Below are positions 21,525 to 33,103 of a DNA stretch of 58,140 nucleotides, one piece after another. The DNA is taken from contig NW_005434596.1 in the NCBI RefSeq assembly GCF_000315625.1, forward strand, positions 172,360-230,499, in the 5' to 3' direction. Each line of letters opens with the position of its first letter. Position 1 is the stretch's first letter. The translations under genes were made by a program, and so were the position numbers. A model generated the notes under the pieces. That model worked only from the letters and a program-made list of their open reading frames with translations, did not search any database and was not told the DNA's origin. Source of the stretch: Guillardia theta CCMP2712 (lineage: Eukaryota; Cryptophyceae; Pyrenomonadales; Geminigeraceae).

Positions 21525-22273
21525 ACTGAAATGCCTCGTTCCTCAGTAGTGTACCGCAGGTAACTGAGTACCAGACCTTTACTCCGTACCCTCCTTATTT
21601 ACATGTAATCTCTATCATCGTTGGGCGTACCCCAGACACCATAATTTGAATAACACGGACTGTTCCGTGAGTTACTTTAAGCAGCCTTCAGTAAACGTTT
21701 TCACGAGTATGTCTGGAACGAGTGACAGGTTACCTCATCAGTGCGTGGAGGCATGTGTCAAAGGTAGACGCGTGTGCACATGTCTTCATCGTGCTCCTTC
21801 TCCCTGCACGAGCCTCGTCAGTCAGTTTCCAATCGTTTGGTAGCGAAGGCACCAGTTTGTTCGGCAGTTGTCATGGTGTTTCACAACCGCGTCGTCCGCC
21901 CCGATCCTACCTTTCTGTCGAGAGATGTTAAAAAAATGCTCCGAGGCCATTCTGAGGAAGACCTCAAAGACTTCTTGTTCCAACAAGGATTGTTCTGCCT
22001 CCGACCTGAGCAGAGCTCGTGATCATCGAACAAGAGACGACACAAAAAATCGTGTCGGATGAAATGTTCAGTGGAGTGGACACAACCTACACCGCAATTT
22101 GGCACGTCTCACGCAAGAATGTACCTGCTTGAGAGATTTTTCTTCTTTCTCACTTCGTTCTGCATTCTTGAAAGCTTGAAAGGGAATCAGAGCTCGCGAG
22201 ATGTACATAAGCATATATCTATACCATCCTTGCAGCTTCGAAACTCAATTCATCGACGGGCGAAATGTCTGCC
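21525..22273. other. intergenic, nothing recognised
   Basis: About 750 bp between convergent 3' ends. Frames are short and without domain character; no RNA gene or repeat seen. Confidence 0.4.
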
Positions 22274-23749
22274 TACAATGCAAGCTGAGCCTCAAGCAAT
22301 AGGTTTTCAATCTCCCCCACATGGTTCACCACAATGGGGCTCGCTCCATGCTCCAGCAGAAGCTGGATAGTGCTCCAGGCCAGTTCGTTGTTGAGGGATG
22401 AATCTTTGAGAATCTCGCACGCGAAGTGGAAGGTGGTATTGCCTTCCCTGATACAATCTCAGCATGCCAGCACTAGATGCAGCAGGAGCTCACAGGTCAC
22501 GACCGTGCACATCTGCTCCTCGTTGAAGCAGAGCTTGCAAGATCGACAAAGATCCGATTCTTGTTGCTCTGATGTCAAGTATGAGCTGATAGCAAACAGC
22601 GGCCAAGGTTTGACGCACAGGATCAGCGGTGTGCTTCCTGTACTGTCGCCATCGTTGATTGGCATCTACAGCTGGAGTGAGCGTGAAGGTGAGAGGCGAT
22701 ACGAGTCTACCCCATACTCGTCCAGTAGCATCTCCACGATGTTGGTGCGATTTTTCATGCATGCTGTCACGGAAGTCAAATCAAGAAGGCGCAGGGAGGG
22801 CAAGGTACCGAAATGCAGCAATGAATGCCGGTATTCGTTGGTCCTTATGTTCAAGAGGCATTCCTCCCCTAGAGGGAATCTTATCACTCTCAGCTCTTCT
22901 CACCAGGTCCTTCATCCTCGTACCTCGGTTCTGGCATGCTTGCAGCAACACCTTCAATACGCTCAAGCTCCCGCTGCTGCGGGTTGCATCAGTCGCTACC
23001 CGCTATCATGCAACTTTGAATGCCTTGTCGCGCAGTGCGCTGCTGTCCAGCCCATAGAATCTTGACTGCAGTCATGTTCTCAGAGGAGAAATTGTATCAC
23101 AAGAGACATCGTATGAGATGAGGCATTGAACGAGAAAAGCTTACATGGTTATGTCTGCTCCGCAACTCAACAGATTCTCGACAACTCGCTCGTTCCCAAC
23201 AGTGCTGGCCCAATGCAAAGCTGTCCTTCCATCTTCATCTCGTGCGTCCGGGCCTGATTCCTCTACCACTGGGAAGGAAGCAGACTGGTCATAACAGCTC
23301 ACTACATCTTATCTTCAATCTCTCTTACATCTCATCACGGTATCCTCGTCTCCCACTCTCGCAGCTGCCCACACCTGCATGCGGTCAGAGCGAGTTCCCC
23401 GGAAAGGGTGAGAGTGGTTATGTACCGAAGGCTCTCCCATGTTGTAGGACTTGCGATGTCAAGATGTCAGACTCTTGATAACACACACTAAAGTCTCGTT
23501 AAACTTACATACTCCCAGGATCTGTTATACTCCCCTCCACCGTGTAGGCGGAGAGGTCGAGGGATGGCAGGAGGGAGCTGGAGTCCGGAGACGAGGGAGG
23601 AGGAGAGAGAGCAAGATGAGGTGCAAGGAGGAGGGAAAGGAGAGTGTGTTGCTCTAGCTCTAGCCGTCGTCTTACTGCTCGTCGTAGCTTGAGGAGGAAA
23701 CAGCATAGCGAGTCCGAACAGCATTGCGACCACCCGCGATCCTGCCATG
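22274..23749 (-). CDS. ankyrin-repeat protein with signal peptide
   Basis: Starts MAGSRVVAMLFGLAMLFPPQ (ATG 23749; a Met at 23772 is also in frame), a strong signal peptide, then a basic Ser/Thr/Pro-rich stretch to LRLHGGGEYNRSWEY. Minus-strand exons then spell ankyrin repeats: VWAAARVGDEDTVMR, DGRTALHWASTVGNERVVEN (about 23290-23148), MGWTAAHCATRHSKLHD, LSVLKVLLQACQNR, IVEMLLDEYG, then INDGDSTGSTPLILATRIGS and LSILQALLQRGADVHGRD (joined over a 50-nt intron), and NTTFHFACEILKDSSLNN with STIQLLLEHGASPIVVN. It ends LLLEAQLAL and TAG (22274-22276). Introns of 45-50 nt are supported by frame restoration. Ankyrin repeats bind proteins; the presequence points to a secretory or periplastid location, unusual for this fold. 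Confidence 0.65.
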
Positions 23750-23852
23750 GCGCCCAACTCTGAAACTTTCAAACTTCGAAGACTCGCTGCAAGTCAATCC
23801 CCATCTGAAAACTTTCAAACTTAAAACTTGCTTTCCGACCCTGGGGCATGTA

Positions 23853-26800
23853 ATGGGCGACAATGGCGGAGGGAGGGGAAGCACGAGGCCGCAATGGTGG
23901 CGATGGCTCTTCCTGTTGTCATGCCCTGTGCTCACTTCATCCTTCTGTTATCCTATCACCGCTCCTCCCCTCCCTCTGACAGCTCAACCCTCAGCCTTCC
24001 TCCTCCCGCCTGAGAATCCCCTCCTCTCGTCAAGGCCTGCACAGTTTTCACCTCCAAGACTTCGCATGAGACTTGCGACAAGGCTCTCCTCCTTAAGAAG
24101 GGCTGGTTCTTGCCTGTTGTTTCCTCCTCGCTCCTCCTTCCTGCGCCCGATTCCTCCTGCTCTGTCGGGCGAACAGCAGAGGAGACATCAGACTGGTCCC
24201 CGGTCCCTCGCCATGAGTGCCAGCGCCGGCAATGCAGGATTGGGACAAGAGCTGATGCGGCATGCGTCAGAGAAGAATCTTAGTCTAGAGCCACTTGAGA
24301 AAGAATTCTTCTCGTCTCTTGTTCTCGTCCTGCGACGCCACGAGCAGCAGGGCACGGAGGAAATCCCTGCAGACCGAGCAGCTCGCTCGCTGTATTGTAA
24401 CAGCCTCATCCTATCCCTCGCCTCCCAGGGGCTCCATGCAGGCAGCATGTCAAAGAGCGAAGGAGACGGATCCCCGATGTGGCCAGACGATGCATTGCTG
24501 ACCTCCGTAGCTGATGTCCTTTCGGTGCGATTGGTTTGTCACAAGCGGGGTCAGGAGGCTGCGGGTGACAGTGGGGATATCATGGTATTTCATTGAAACA
24601 TGACATGTTCCTTTGTTATCACGCGCGTTGCTCCTGATCGCTGCTGGTGCAGGTGTCGAACTATGGGTCGGTTGCTGCTGGCTCGGAAGTCGACGAGATT
24701 CACCTGGCGACGACGCCTGCTGGTTTTGTCGGGCAGCTGATTCCGAACAAGCATGGCGGGAGCAAGACACAACAAGAGATCGCCGTAAAGCAAAGCTCGC
24801 AGACCGACACGCTCTTCGTCTTCTTTGACCTTGAAAGCACTGGCCTGGATGTTGCCGCAGACCACATCACACAGATCGCGGCAGAAGCGTACATCATGCC
24901 TTCATTGGATTTGGCAACAAGTGCCGATACAGAACAGAAACCGTCAGCGCGTGCGGAGCTGTTGAGCAAGTTCTCAAGATTGGTTCAGCCGGGTGTACCC
25001 ATAAGCCCGCCAGCCTCTGCGATCACGGGGCTGACCAACGAGATGCTTGCGGATACTCCCAGGTGAGGTCGAACCCCTGGGGATGAACAAGTGCTGAGTG
25101 TTGTCTCCTCTTGCAGGTTTGATGAGCAGGGAAAAGAGTTCCTCGCATGGCTGGAAGAGCAGGTACAGAAGTGCAGAGGATCGCTGGATGCCAGCAGGGG
25201 CTTGCGGACGGTGCTGATCGCGCACAACGGGTTGAAGTTCGATTTCTTGCTGTTAGGGCACGAGATGAGGAGGCACAACCTTCCTACTTCTGCCTTGGAG
25301 GAATTCACGCTGTGGGACACGCTGGTTTACTTCAGAGAGAGGGGACACAAGGTCTGCAAACTTGGTGTCCTCTTCGAAGAGAAGTTCAAGAAACCTCTTG
25401 ACAACGCGCACGATGCCACTGTTGACGTGTCAGCGCTGGCCCATCTCACGCTCCGCGCATTCAACGATGACGCGGCGCCAAGTGCTGATGGAGCATCATT
25501 CATGCCGGTGGCAGCGGCTGAGGTCGCTTCTGTCCTCGAGCACGTGGACGAGAAGGGCGTCTGTGCGATCAGTTCAGTGTTCTTCCATGACCAGGCAGCT
25601 CAAGTCGTGGAGGATGTGGAGAGGTGGACAGCAAGTGGATCAAAGTCAGATCGACCCCTGGCCGTCTTGTCGGCATCGCCTCAGACGGTACCGGCCGATG
25701 GCGGAGTGAAAGTGAACTGCTTGATCGAGAACCTGGAGGCCACGGGCAAGGATCAAATACTAGCCCTCATCCGTGCTGACCCCAAGCGCAAAGCCAAGCC
25801 TGGCGAGAGCGACTTTCAAGGGATAAGACTGACAGTGCTTGACGTGCGCAAATACTCGTTGCAGCAGGGTGAGGGCACCGGGGGCGAGGCTCCGTCGTTC
25901 ACCTGGTGATTTTCTTTCTACTTCAGGAGAACAGCTGAAAGTTGCTGTTGTATTAGTGTGACGGTAGCGATCCCTCCTGCTCCTGCTCAGGAGAAGGCCC
26001 CTGCATCGTTGGAAGTTTTCATAGGTGACATGAGGCCGTTGGACGAGTTTGTCTCCTTCAAAGTGGACTATGAGAGAGGTACTTGACTGACATGTGTCAT
26101 TCTTTTTTCTCAACTGAACTTCCCTATGTTTCGCACTGTTTGCTTTGCACGGCAGCCTGGCAAAAGAAGTATTTCAATCCTTTCTCTCAAGGACTGAGCA
26201 AGAAACCAGAGACGAGCGTTTCCCCTCCACCTGCCCATGCTCCACCGGTGGAAAGCCTCAAGGGAAAGGACTTGTACCAGGCGCTCGAGCAACTTCCGAG
26301 CGACTGGAGAGATTTCCTAGCGGATGAGACGGACAAAGAATACTTCAAGGACCTCAACGATTTCTACGTGGATGAGGTTTCCAAAGGCGCTACTGTCTAC
26401 CCTCCCACTCGAGACATCTTCGGGGCCTTCTGCCTCTGCCCTCTCGACCAAGTCTCAGTCATCATCGTCGGGCAGGATCCGTACCACGGCCCCGGGCAGG
26501 CGCACGGGCTGGCGTTCTCCGTCCGTCAAGGCGTGGCGCCTCCGCCGAGCTTGCAGAACATCTTCAAGGAACTCGAGTCGGACCCAGCCGTCAGCTTCCA
26601 ACGGCCTCGCCATGGCTGCTTGGAGGGATGGGCGAAGCAGGGAGTTCTCCTACTCAACACCTGCCTCACTGTCCGCGCTGGGCAGGCCCTCTCTCACCAG
26701 GCGAAGGGATGGGAGAAATTCACCGACGCCGTGATCTCCAAGCTAGACAAGCAGTGCGATGGACTCGTCTTCCTCCTCTGGGGTCAGCCAGCAGGTAGCT

Positions 26801-27011
26801 GATATGCTCCGCCTATGTGTGCCGGTCGCCCTGATTAGCGTGTGCAGCAAAGAAGTGCTCGAGTGTGGATGAGAGCAAGCACATGGTGCTGAAAGCTCCC
26901 CATCCTTCGCCGCTGTCCGCTAGGCGAGGCTTCTTCGGATGCAAGCACTTCTCTCTCTGCAACGAGTATCTTTCCGCACAGAGCAAGAAGGAGATCAATT
27001 GGCAGACATGA
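23853..27011 (+). CDS. DEDDh 3'-5' exonuclease fused to uracil-DNA glycosylase (UNG family 1), organelle-targeted
   Basis: Manual splicing gives seven exons (23853-24584, 24653-25062, 25117-25868, 25927-25955, 25991-26078, 26156-26794, 26848-27011) totalling 2,814 nt, an exact 937 codons plus stop with every junction in phase. The N-terminus has a signal peptide ([16 protein letters not shown]) followed by FCYPITAP and a basic Ser/Arg/Pro-rich stretch, the pattern of complex-plastid import. The exonuclease domain carries D303 and E305 ([10 protein letters not shown]), D423 ([11 protein letters not shown]), H479 and D484 (NAHDATVD), all five DnaQ/TREX-type metal and general-base residues. A linker of about 170 residues of unknown fold follows. 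The UNG domain has the water-activating motif [18 protein letters not shown] (D778) and the Leu-loop motif [19 protein letters not shown] (H902), so it should be active. Role inferred: uracil excision coupled to 3'-end processing or proofreading in an organelle. This fusion is not one I know. Confidence 0.88.
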
Positions 27012-27618
27012 ATCGCATCATAACTCAGTAAACACCGGGTAGAATGTTGTTCAACTCAGTACCGTCGTCATGACGGCGAACCGTCCGGCCACGGCCGCCG
27101 GGCCCGGCACTGGCACTGACTCAGTGATGGTGGCAAGTGGGAGTCAGTCGTCTTACAGACCCTCCCGCCAGACCGTACGGCAGTGCTGCACCGGATCACT
27201 CGGTAGTAGTCATCGGATCGCCGCCCAGCGATACCGGGCCGCCGGGCCCGGCCGCGCCGGGCCCGGGCCGTGTCAACCAAAGACACCGGGGCCGCACCCT
27301 CTGTCAACTGTGAAAATGATGGGGTAGGGTGAACACAAAGATCTTCAGTGCTCGGTAATTTGTAAAGGAAAATCGAGCTGAACAGGGGGTAGGGTGGTGA
27401 ATGTGGAGGGTACTAAATCCCCGAGGGTGGTCTGGGAACTTGCGAGCGCAGGGCGGATCAACTCGCATACCTCACACCGCTCGCCCTCGTCCTCCTCCTC
27501 CTCCTCCTCCTCCTCCTCCTCCTCCTCCCTGTCCCAGACCCCCTGGCTGTGTATCCCCTGCTGCTCGTACATCCTCTCCCTCCGAGTTCTTCCATCGTCT
27601 CCTTCGCTCCCATCCATA
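27012..27618. other. intergenic: GC-rich island, GGGTAGGG stretch, TCC run
   Basis: About 27060-27310 is a GC-rich island with CCGGGCCCGG words. About 27320-27420 contains GGGTAGGGTG-like words. About 27490-27529 is a perfect (TCC)n run, probably in the 5' leader of the next gene. No gene is supported. Confidence 0.55.
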
Positions 27619-30600
27619 ATGCATCCATTCCGGATCGGCCTCGTGCTGATCCTTTTCCGTGTCTGCTCTGCTTCCTTCTTGCCGGCATCCCCGATCCTCA
27701 AACGTCCAGCCCCTCATCTCCGTCCGTTGCGAGGAGGATCCGATAAGATGGAATCTGAAGGTGGCGAGCAAGCCAGAAGCAGCTGGGTGCTGACTGTGGA
27801 CTTCGGGTCCCAGAAGACTATGGCTTCCCTGGTGAAGGTAGGAGAGGAGGGGTCGACCTCTCCTCCCTTCCTCGTCCACAATGACCTCTCCCGCTTCGAG
27901 ACTCCGACCGAGGTCTCGTTCCGAGGAAAGACCTGCGAGACCGGAGAGCTTGCCGCCATGCAGCCAGCAACCAACGCGCACAATGTCGTGAAGGAGTTTG
28001 TCCCTTACGTCGGGCTGCCTCCAAGAGAGGTGAGGGAGGCGGCTATTGCTCCAGGCTTCAGGGTATCCGATGATGACGTGCTGCCCGTGACGTGCGCGGC
28101 TGTCGAGTTCGATGGGAGTGACTCGTCGTTTCCCCTCGAGCTGGTACTTGCGAGGCACCTGGAGGGAGTAGTGGGCTGCGCGAAGCACCAGCTCGTGGAG
28201 ATGAGGAAAGTACCATCCAAGGACGCGGCTGACATCCGACTGGCAGTCATCCTGCCTGGCTGCTTCACTCCTCGGCAGGCCAGGGCGCTAGAGGACGCGT
28301 GTAGGATCGCAGGGGTGGAGGACGCATACCTGGTCCCCGCGCATCAGGCTATGGCGCAGGGGTACGAGCAGCGGCACAAGCCAGAGATCGAGCAGATGAG
28401 GAACTCTTCCGTGAAGGAGCAGACGATCGCTATAGTGGATGTTGGGCACATGATCTCTTCGTGTGCCATAGTCCGCTTCACGCCAGGAGAGAGCAAGGTT
28501 GGGAGGAGAGCAAGTGAAGTGAACGAGAGAGCGGTGGTGGTGATGATGATGGAGATGATGATGATGATGGAGATGATGATGATGATGGAGATGATGATGA
28601 TGGAAATTGTTGAGATGACGGTGGTGGTGGTTGCCGCGGCGGCGGCGGTGGTAGTAAGATGGAGATGATGATGGATATGATGTTGGTGTCGGAGGTAGTG
28701 GTTGTGGAGATGATGATGGTGGCGATGATGATGGTGTCTATAGTACGATAAGCATTATTGACGCTCTTCACTCAGATCGTCTCTGCCAAGTCAATCTTTG
28801 GCGTCGGAGGTGCAGCCGTCGACAGCATCCTGGTCTCGCACTTCAAGGAAGATATCGAGAGGAAGTACGGGAGTGGTTGCTGCGAGTCTCCCCGATCTTT
28901 GTTCCGCCTCCGGGCCGCGTGCGAGAAGCTCAAGAAGATGCTGTCGACGATCGATGAGTCAGAGGTGAGAACCTGAGGACTTCCTGCCGTTCCCCCTTCA
29001 CCTCCGCTTGCCAGGTTGGTGTCGACGGGCTGCTGCCGGAACGTGACGTGACCATCAAACTGACCCGGCACCGTCTGAACGAGATGATTGCTCCTCTCTG
29101 CCATCAACTCCAAGAGGTGAAAACTTGGTTGTCCCTCCTCCCCCCTCCCCCTGCCTCTTACTACCTCCCTCCCCCTCCCTTCCCCTCCACCTCCTCCCTT
29201 CCTCTCACCAACACCCTCCACGTCGCTCCCTTCCTCCCTCCCTCCCTCCCTCCCTCCCTCCCTCCCTCTTCTTTCCCCTCCCCCTCCCCCCGCCTCCCTC
29301 CTCTCAACTTCCCAATGCTCCTTTCTCTGTTTCCTCCTTCCCCTCCCAGTCTCACCTTGTCTCCTCTGCCCCTTTCCCGACCGACCCCTTCATCCTCTCC
29401 CCGGGCCGCTGACGCAGCTCCTTCCCAGCTTGTCAAGTCGACGTTGCAGACGGAGGACTCGTTTATCGAAGGCTCTTCCCTGGACGGAGTTGAAATCATC
29501 GGCGGCGCCTCCCGTATCCCCTGCCTGGCAGCTGTTGTGCAGGTAAGGGACTAGGGTCTGAAGCTGATGGTTCTCCGCTGAATCCTCCTCAGAGCGCGTT
29601 CGACGGCAAGGAGCTCCGCAAGACCCTCGACTCTAACAGTGCGGTACGTGCTAGTGCGTGAGGAGGAGGGTGCGAGTTGTGGTGATAAGCCCGGAGAGGA
29701 GGAAGGAAGTGGAGCTAGATATCCAGATAGTGAAGTCCTGCTATGTAGTGTAACAGACTTTGATGGAGAGTGCAGAGAGAACAGGTCGTGATGCGAAGAG
29801 TTAGAGAGATCGAGGTTGGAGGCTGGCAGGTGAAGACCGAAGGAAAAGGGGGAGATGAAATCAGAGAGGAGAAGCGAATGTTGCAAGATTTTGCAATCTG
29901 TTTGATCTTTTGTGCAGTTGTGTATTGGGGCAGCAAACCCCGCTGCTCAATTCTTTGATCCTGCGGTCAGCCAAGGTAAGAAGGTTATCAATCAGCAGGC
30001 AGAAGAGATGAATGGTCTTGTCAGAAAAGAAAGACTGTAACCTTCAAAACGCTCTCAAGAGCTTCGACGGTGAAAACTTGTGCTGCTGTTGCCGCTGCTT
30101 TGGACGTGCAATTGTGATGACGTTGCTTCAAACTTGTGTTCATCTTGCTTTTTTTTGTGTCTCTGCCGTGTCTGCTTGTCAGAACTACACTATGCCGGAT
30201 TGTTTCTCGCAAGATCCATTGACCTGCTTTATCTGCTGCACCCAACGGCAGTGAAAGGCTTGGAGGAATCCCATTTGAAAGGACTGAGAGAGAAGCACAT
30301 GGAGGTAACTTGTTACACGTTTTCTCTTCTTCCGTTTGACGCCTGCGTGTAAAGATCTCGGAGATGCAGGCTCAGTTGAGAAGGTTAGAAGTCGCCATGA
30401 ACAACCTCGAGTCGAAGATGTCAGGTGATGAGAAGCGGATGATGATGAGGATGAGGATGAGAAGAATGGGAAAGAGGATGAAGTAGACGATGGAAGCGAT
30501 ATGATAAAGATTATGATGGCAATGTTGATGACAATTTTCATATTGAAATTTTGGTGAAGAGACGAGAGAAGCTCTTCGGGGAAAACATGCTCACCTTATG

Positions 30601-31368
30601 AAGCGTGACGAGACGGAGGTGAAATCTGAGAGAGTGAGAGGAGGAAGGGAGATTGACAGACTTTCGTTTCATCCAGTCGGCCTTGAAGGAGGTGGAGGAA
30701 TGGTTGGAGCAGGTCCCTCAGGTAAGAGGAAGAGGATGACGAGGGCAAGGAAGGGGTAGATTGGGAGAGAGGACGAAAGCAGACTAGAACAGGAGGAGGG
30801 GGAGGAGGAGACAAGAGAAGATTGGAAAGGAATGTTCGAGAAGAGAGGGAAGGGGAAGGGGAAGGGGAAGAGAGGTGAAGGGGACGAGGGGGGAGGGAGA
30901 AGATGGAGGGCTGGGGGGCATTCATGTCTCGTGTTGGGCAGGAGGGTTATTCCGTTGAAATGTTGGAGAAGAAGAAAGAAGAGTTAGGTAGTACCATGAC
31001 ACTACTCCTGACTTCCTCGTTTCTTCTCATTCTTCTCCTTCCCCCTTGCTTGATCGTCTCCTTGTATAGTCTCCTCTCCTATAACTCCCTGGCATTTGTT
31101 GTCTCTGTATCTTCTCCTCATTTTATCTGTCTCCTCCCTCCTCCCTCCTCCCTCCTCCCCTTCTCTCTCCTCTTCTCTTCTTTCCTCTCCTACTCTTCTT
31201 CCTCTCTCCTCTCCTCTCCTCTCCTCTCCTCCTCTCCTCCTCTTCCTCCTCCCTCCTCCCCTCCTCGCTGACTTCGAGGCCTCAGAGCTGAAGGTTCGCG
31301 AGCTCAACTCGAAGATGTTCGAGCAGCTCGAGAAGCAGGCGGACGAAATGAGTCGATCGGTTGGTTGA
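27619..31368 (+). CDS. Hsp70-superfamily ATPase-like protein with plastid-type presequence
   Basis: ATG 27619: MHPFRIGLVLILFRVCSAS is a signal peptide followed by FLPASPILKRPAPH, a Phe-led cryptophyte-style transit start. The ATPase fold follows: phosphate-1-like VDFGSQKTMASLVK, the NBD to AIVDVGHMISSCAIVRF (phosphate-2 position), then exons with IFGVGGAAVDSILVSHF, RLRAACEKLKKMLSTIDE, and the adenosine motif GVEIIGGASRIPCLAAVV with SAFDGKELRKTLDSNSAV (about 29430-29645). This order and SxDGVEI(I)GGASRIP match the Hsp70/Hsp110 family. Both phosphate loops are degenerate, suggesting weak hydrolysis or a pseudo-ATPase. Instead of a clear beta-sandwich substrate domain, later exons encode helices (GLEESHLKGLREKHME, MQAQLRRLEVAMNNLESK, LKEVEEWLEQVPQ). 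An in-frame TGA at 31366-31368 ends the frame, but coiled-coil coding continues beyond it towards a TPR domain, so this may be the N-terminal half of a larger gene. Confidence 0.65.
28540..28740. repeat. GATGAT/GGTGGT trinucleotide-rich intron
   Basis: Low-complexity ATG/GAT and GGT repeats fill the intron between two exons of the Hsp70-like gene. Confidence 0.7.
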
Positions 31369-31401
31369 GAAGGTGACGAGCAGAGACTGAAAGTCAAGCA
31401 G

Positions 31402-33003
31402 ATGGAGCGAAGTGCTCAGGAGCGAAGACAAGAGGAGGCGAATCAGGATGTGAGATGACGATAGTGGTGGTGGTGGTGGTGGTGATCATGACGATTCGTG
31501 TTTATGTTGGTCTTGAGGAGGAAGAGAAGGATCATAGCAGGTTGGGGTGGGGAAGGATGTGCGAAGAGGGGGAAGAAAGTGTATACGATTGAGGTGGAGG
31601 AACTGCACAAGAATGATAATCCCTTGCTACTGCAGAAAGACGACCACGACTTCCGAAAGCTTCGTTTCGATGAGAGGTCTTAACCTTCCTCCCTTCCTCC
31701 CTTCCTCCCTTCCTCCCTCCCTCTCCTACCCCCCCCCCTCCCTTCCTTCATCCTCTTCCTCCATCCTCTTCCTCCCTTCTTTTCCTCTTGCACCACCCCT
31801 GATCTACATGGCAGAGTCAGGATGGCAGAGAACAACAAGAAGGAAGCCAACGAGCTCTTTCGGTCAATCCTTCACCTTCCCTCCCTCTCCTTCCCTCCCT
31901 CTCCCTCTGCCTCTCTGCCCTCTTACCTCCTGCCTTTCTGCCTCCACTGGCCTCCCTTCCCTCGTCCTTTCTCCTTCCTCCACTTTTCCCTCCTTCCCTT
32001 CTCACAATCTGTTCCGCCTGGCAGTGACGGCAATGTCATGCATGCAATCGACCGTTACAACAAGGCGATCGGGTGAGGGTTCCGAGCCTCCTCCCCTCCC
32101 CTCCCCTCCCCTCCACCAAGCAGCTTCGTTGTAATCAGTTCAACGTCACCCCTTCCTCCACTCGCAGCTGCCTCTCCCTTGCCGTCCCTCTCCCTCTCCT
32201 CACACCGCAGCAGGCACTGCATGAAGATCGTAGAGACTCTCAGGCCGGAGCAGGTAAAGGAGGAGGCCAGGAGGGGCTGATGTGATGCAACTTGCTCGGC
32301 AGGAGAAGCAGCTGAACGAGCTGAAGGGGGTCATCGTCCTCAACCTCGCACAAGCCTTCTTCAAACTCAACAAGGCTCGTACCTCCTTGTCTACCTCCTC
32401 CTCCAACTTCACCAACACAACCACAACCACCTGCTCCTGCACCTACTCCTGCTCTTCCGTTTCATCCTGTACTTCTTGCTCCCCAGTACTCCCTTCCTCG
32501 TCCCGTGTCTCATCTTTATGCTCGTTCCTGCTGCTTTCTCCATCTTCGTCTCTGCCATCCCTGCCATCCCTGTCATCCCTCCTTTTCAACCTCCTCCATC
32601 CTAATTTTTGAGAGTATTCCTTCTCTTCTCTTCTCTTCTCTTCTCTTCTCATTTTCTCTTCCTCTTTCTTCTCATTTCCGCCTCCTTTTCTCACGCTCGT
32701 CTACAGTTTCAGAAATGCATCGACAACTGCAACGACTGCCTTCGCTACTCTCCCTCGCTCAGCAAAGCCAAGTTTCGAAGGGCCCTGGCGTACGAGCAGA
32801 TGAACCTCCTTGACGAGGCAGAGAAAGATGCCAAAGTCCTGCTGGAGGAGGAGCCGGAAAATCCCAACTACACTGCGCTGTCAAAGAGGGTGAGGGGACT
32901 TTGACCAGGTTTGACATCAGTTGATTCTGTTGAGCAGCTGGGGTTAAAGCTGCAGAAGAGACTGGACAAGGAGAAGAACATCTGCAAGAAGATGTTCGGA
33001 TGA
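31402..33003 (+). CDS. TPR co-chaperone-like domain protein, possibly C-terminal part of the Hsp70-like gene
   Basis: Exons splice in phase as MERSAQERRQEEANQ, KDDHDFRKLRFDE, RMAENNKKEANELFR, DGNVMHAIDRYNKAIG, MKIVETLRPEQ, EKQLNELKGVIVLNLAQAFF, then KCIDNCNDCLRYSP, AKFRRALAYEQMNLLDEAEK and a C-terminus LQKRLDKEKNICKKMFG with TGA at 33003. This is a three-TPR clamp domain like that of FKBP/cyclophilin/Sti1-type co-chaperones that hold Hsp70 or Hsp90 tails, including the conserved N-x-x-LNLA, KALxRR and AxxD features. The ATG 31402 lies only 33 bp after the TGA that closes the upstream Hsp70-like frame and in the same frame, so fusion is likely. One junction (after AFFKLNK) appears to need a non-GT donor (GC). 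Confidence 0.6.
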
Positions 33004-33103
33004 AGGTGCCCCAGATGGTTCAAGACACGAGGAATTATTCAAACAAACAAATGCTATCATCTCATAGTACAACAACCTGCTGCTCAACAGCTTAATTAAC
33101 TTT
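33004..33103. other. short intergenic gap
   Basis: 100 bp between the convergent stop codons of the TPR gene and the first channel gene; nothing else seen. Confidence 0.5.

Noticed and set aside
31366-31368. Selenocysteine at the in-frame TGA
   Set aside because: No flanking similarity to a selenoprotein and no SECIS-like hairpin could be recognised; micro-intron, error or gene end are simpler.
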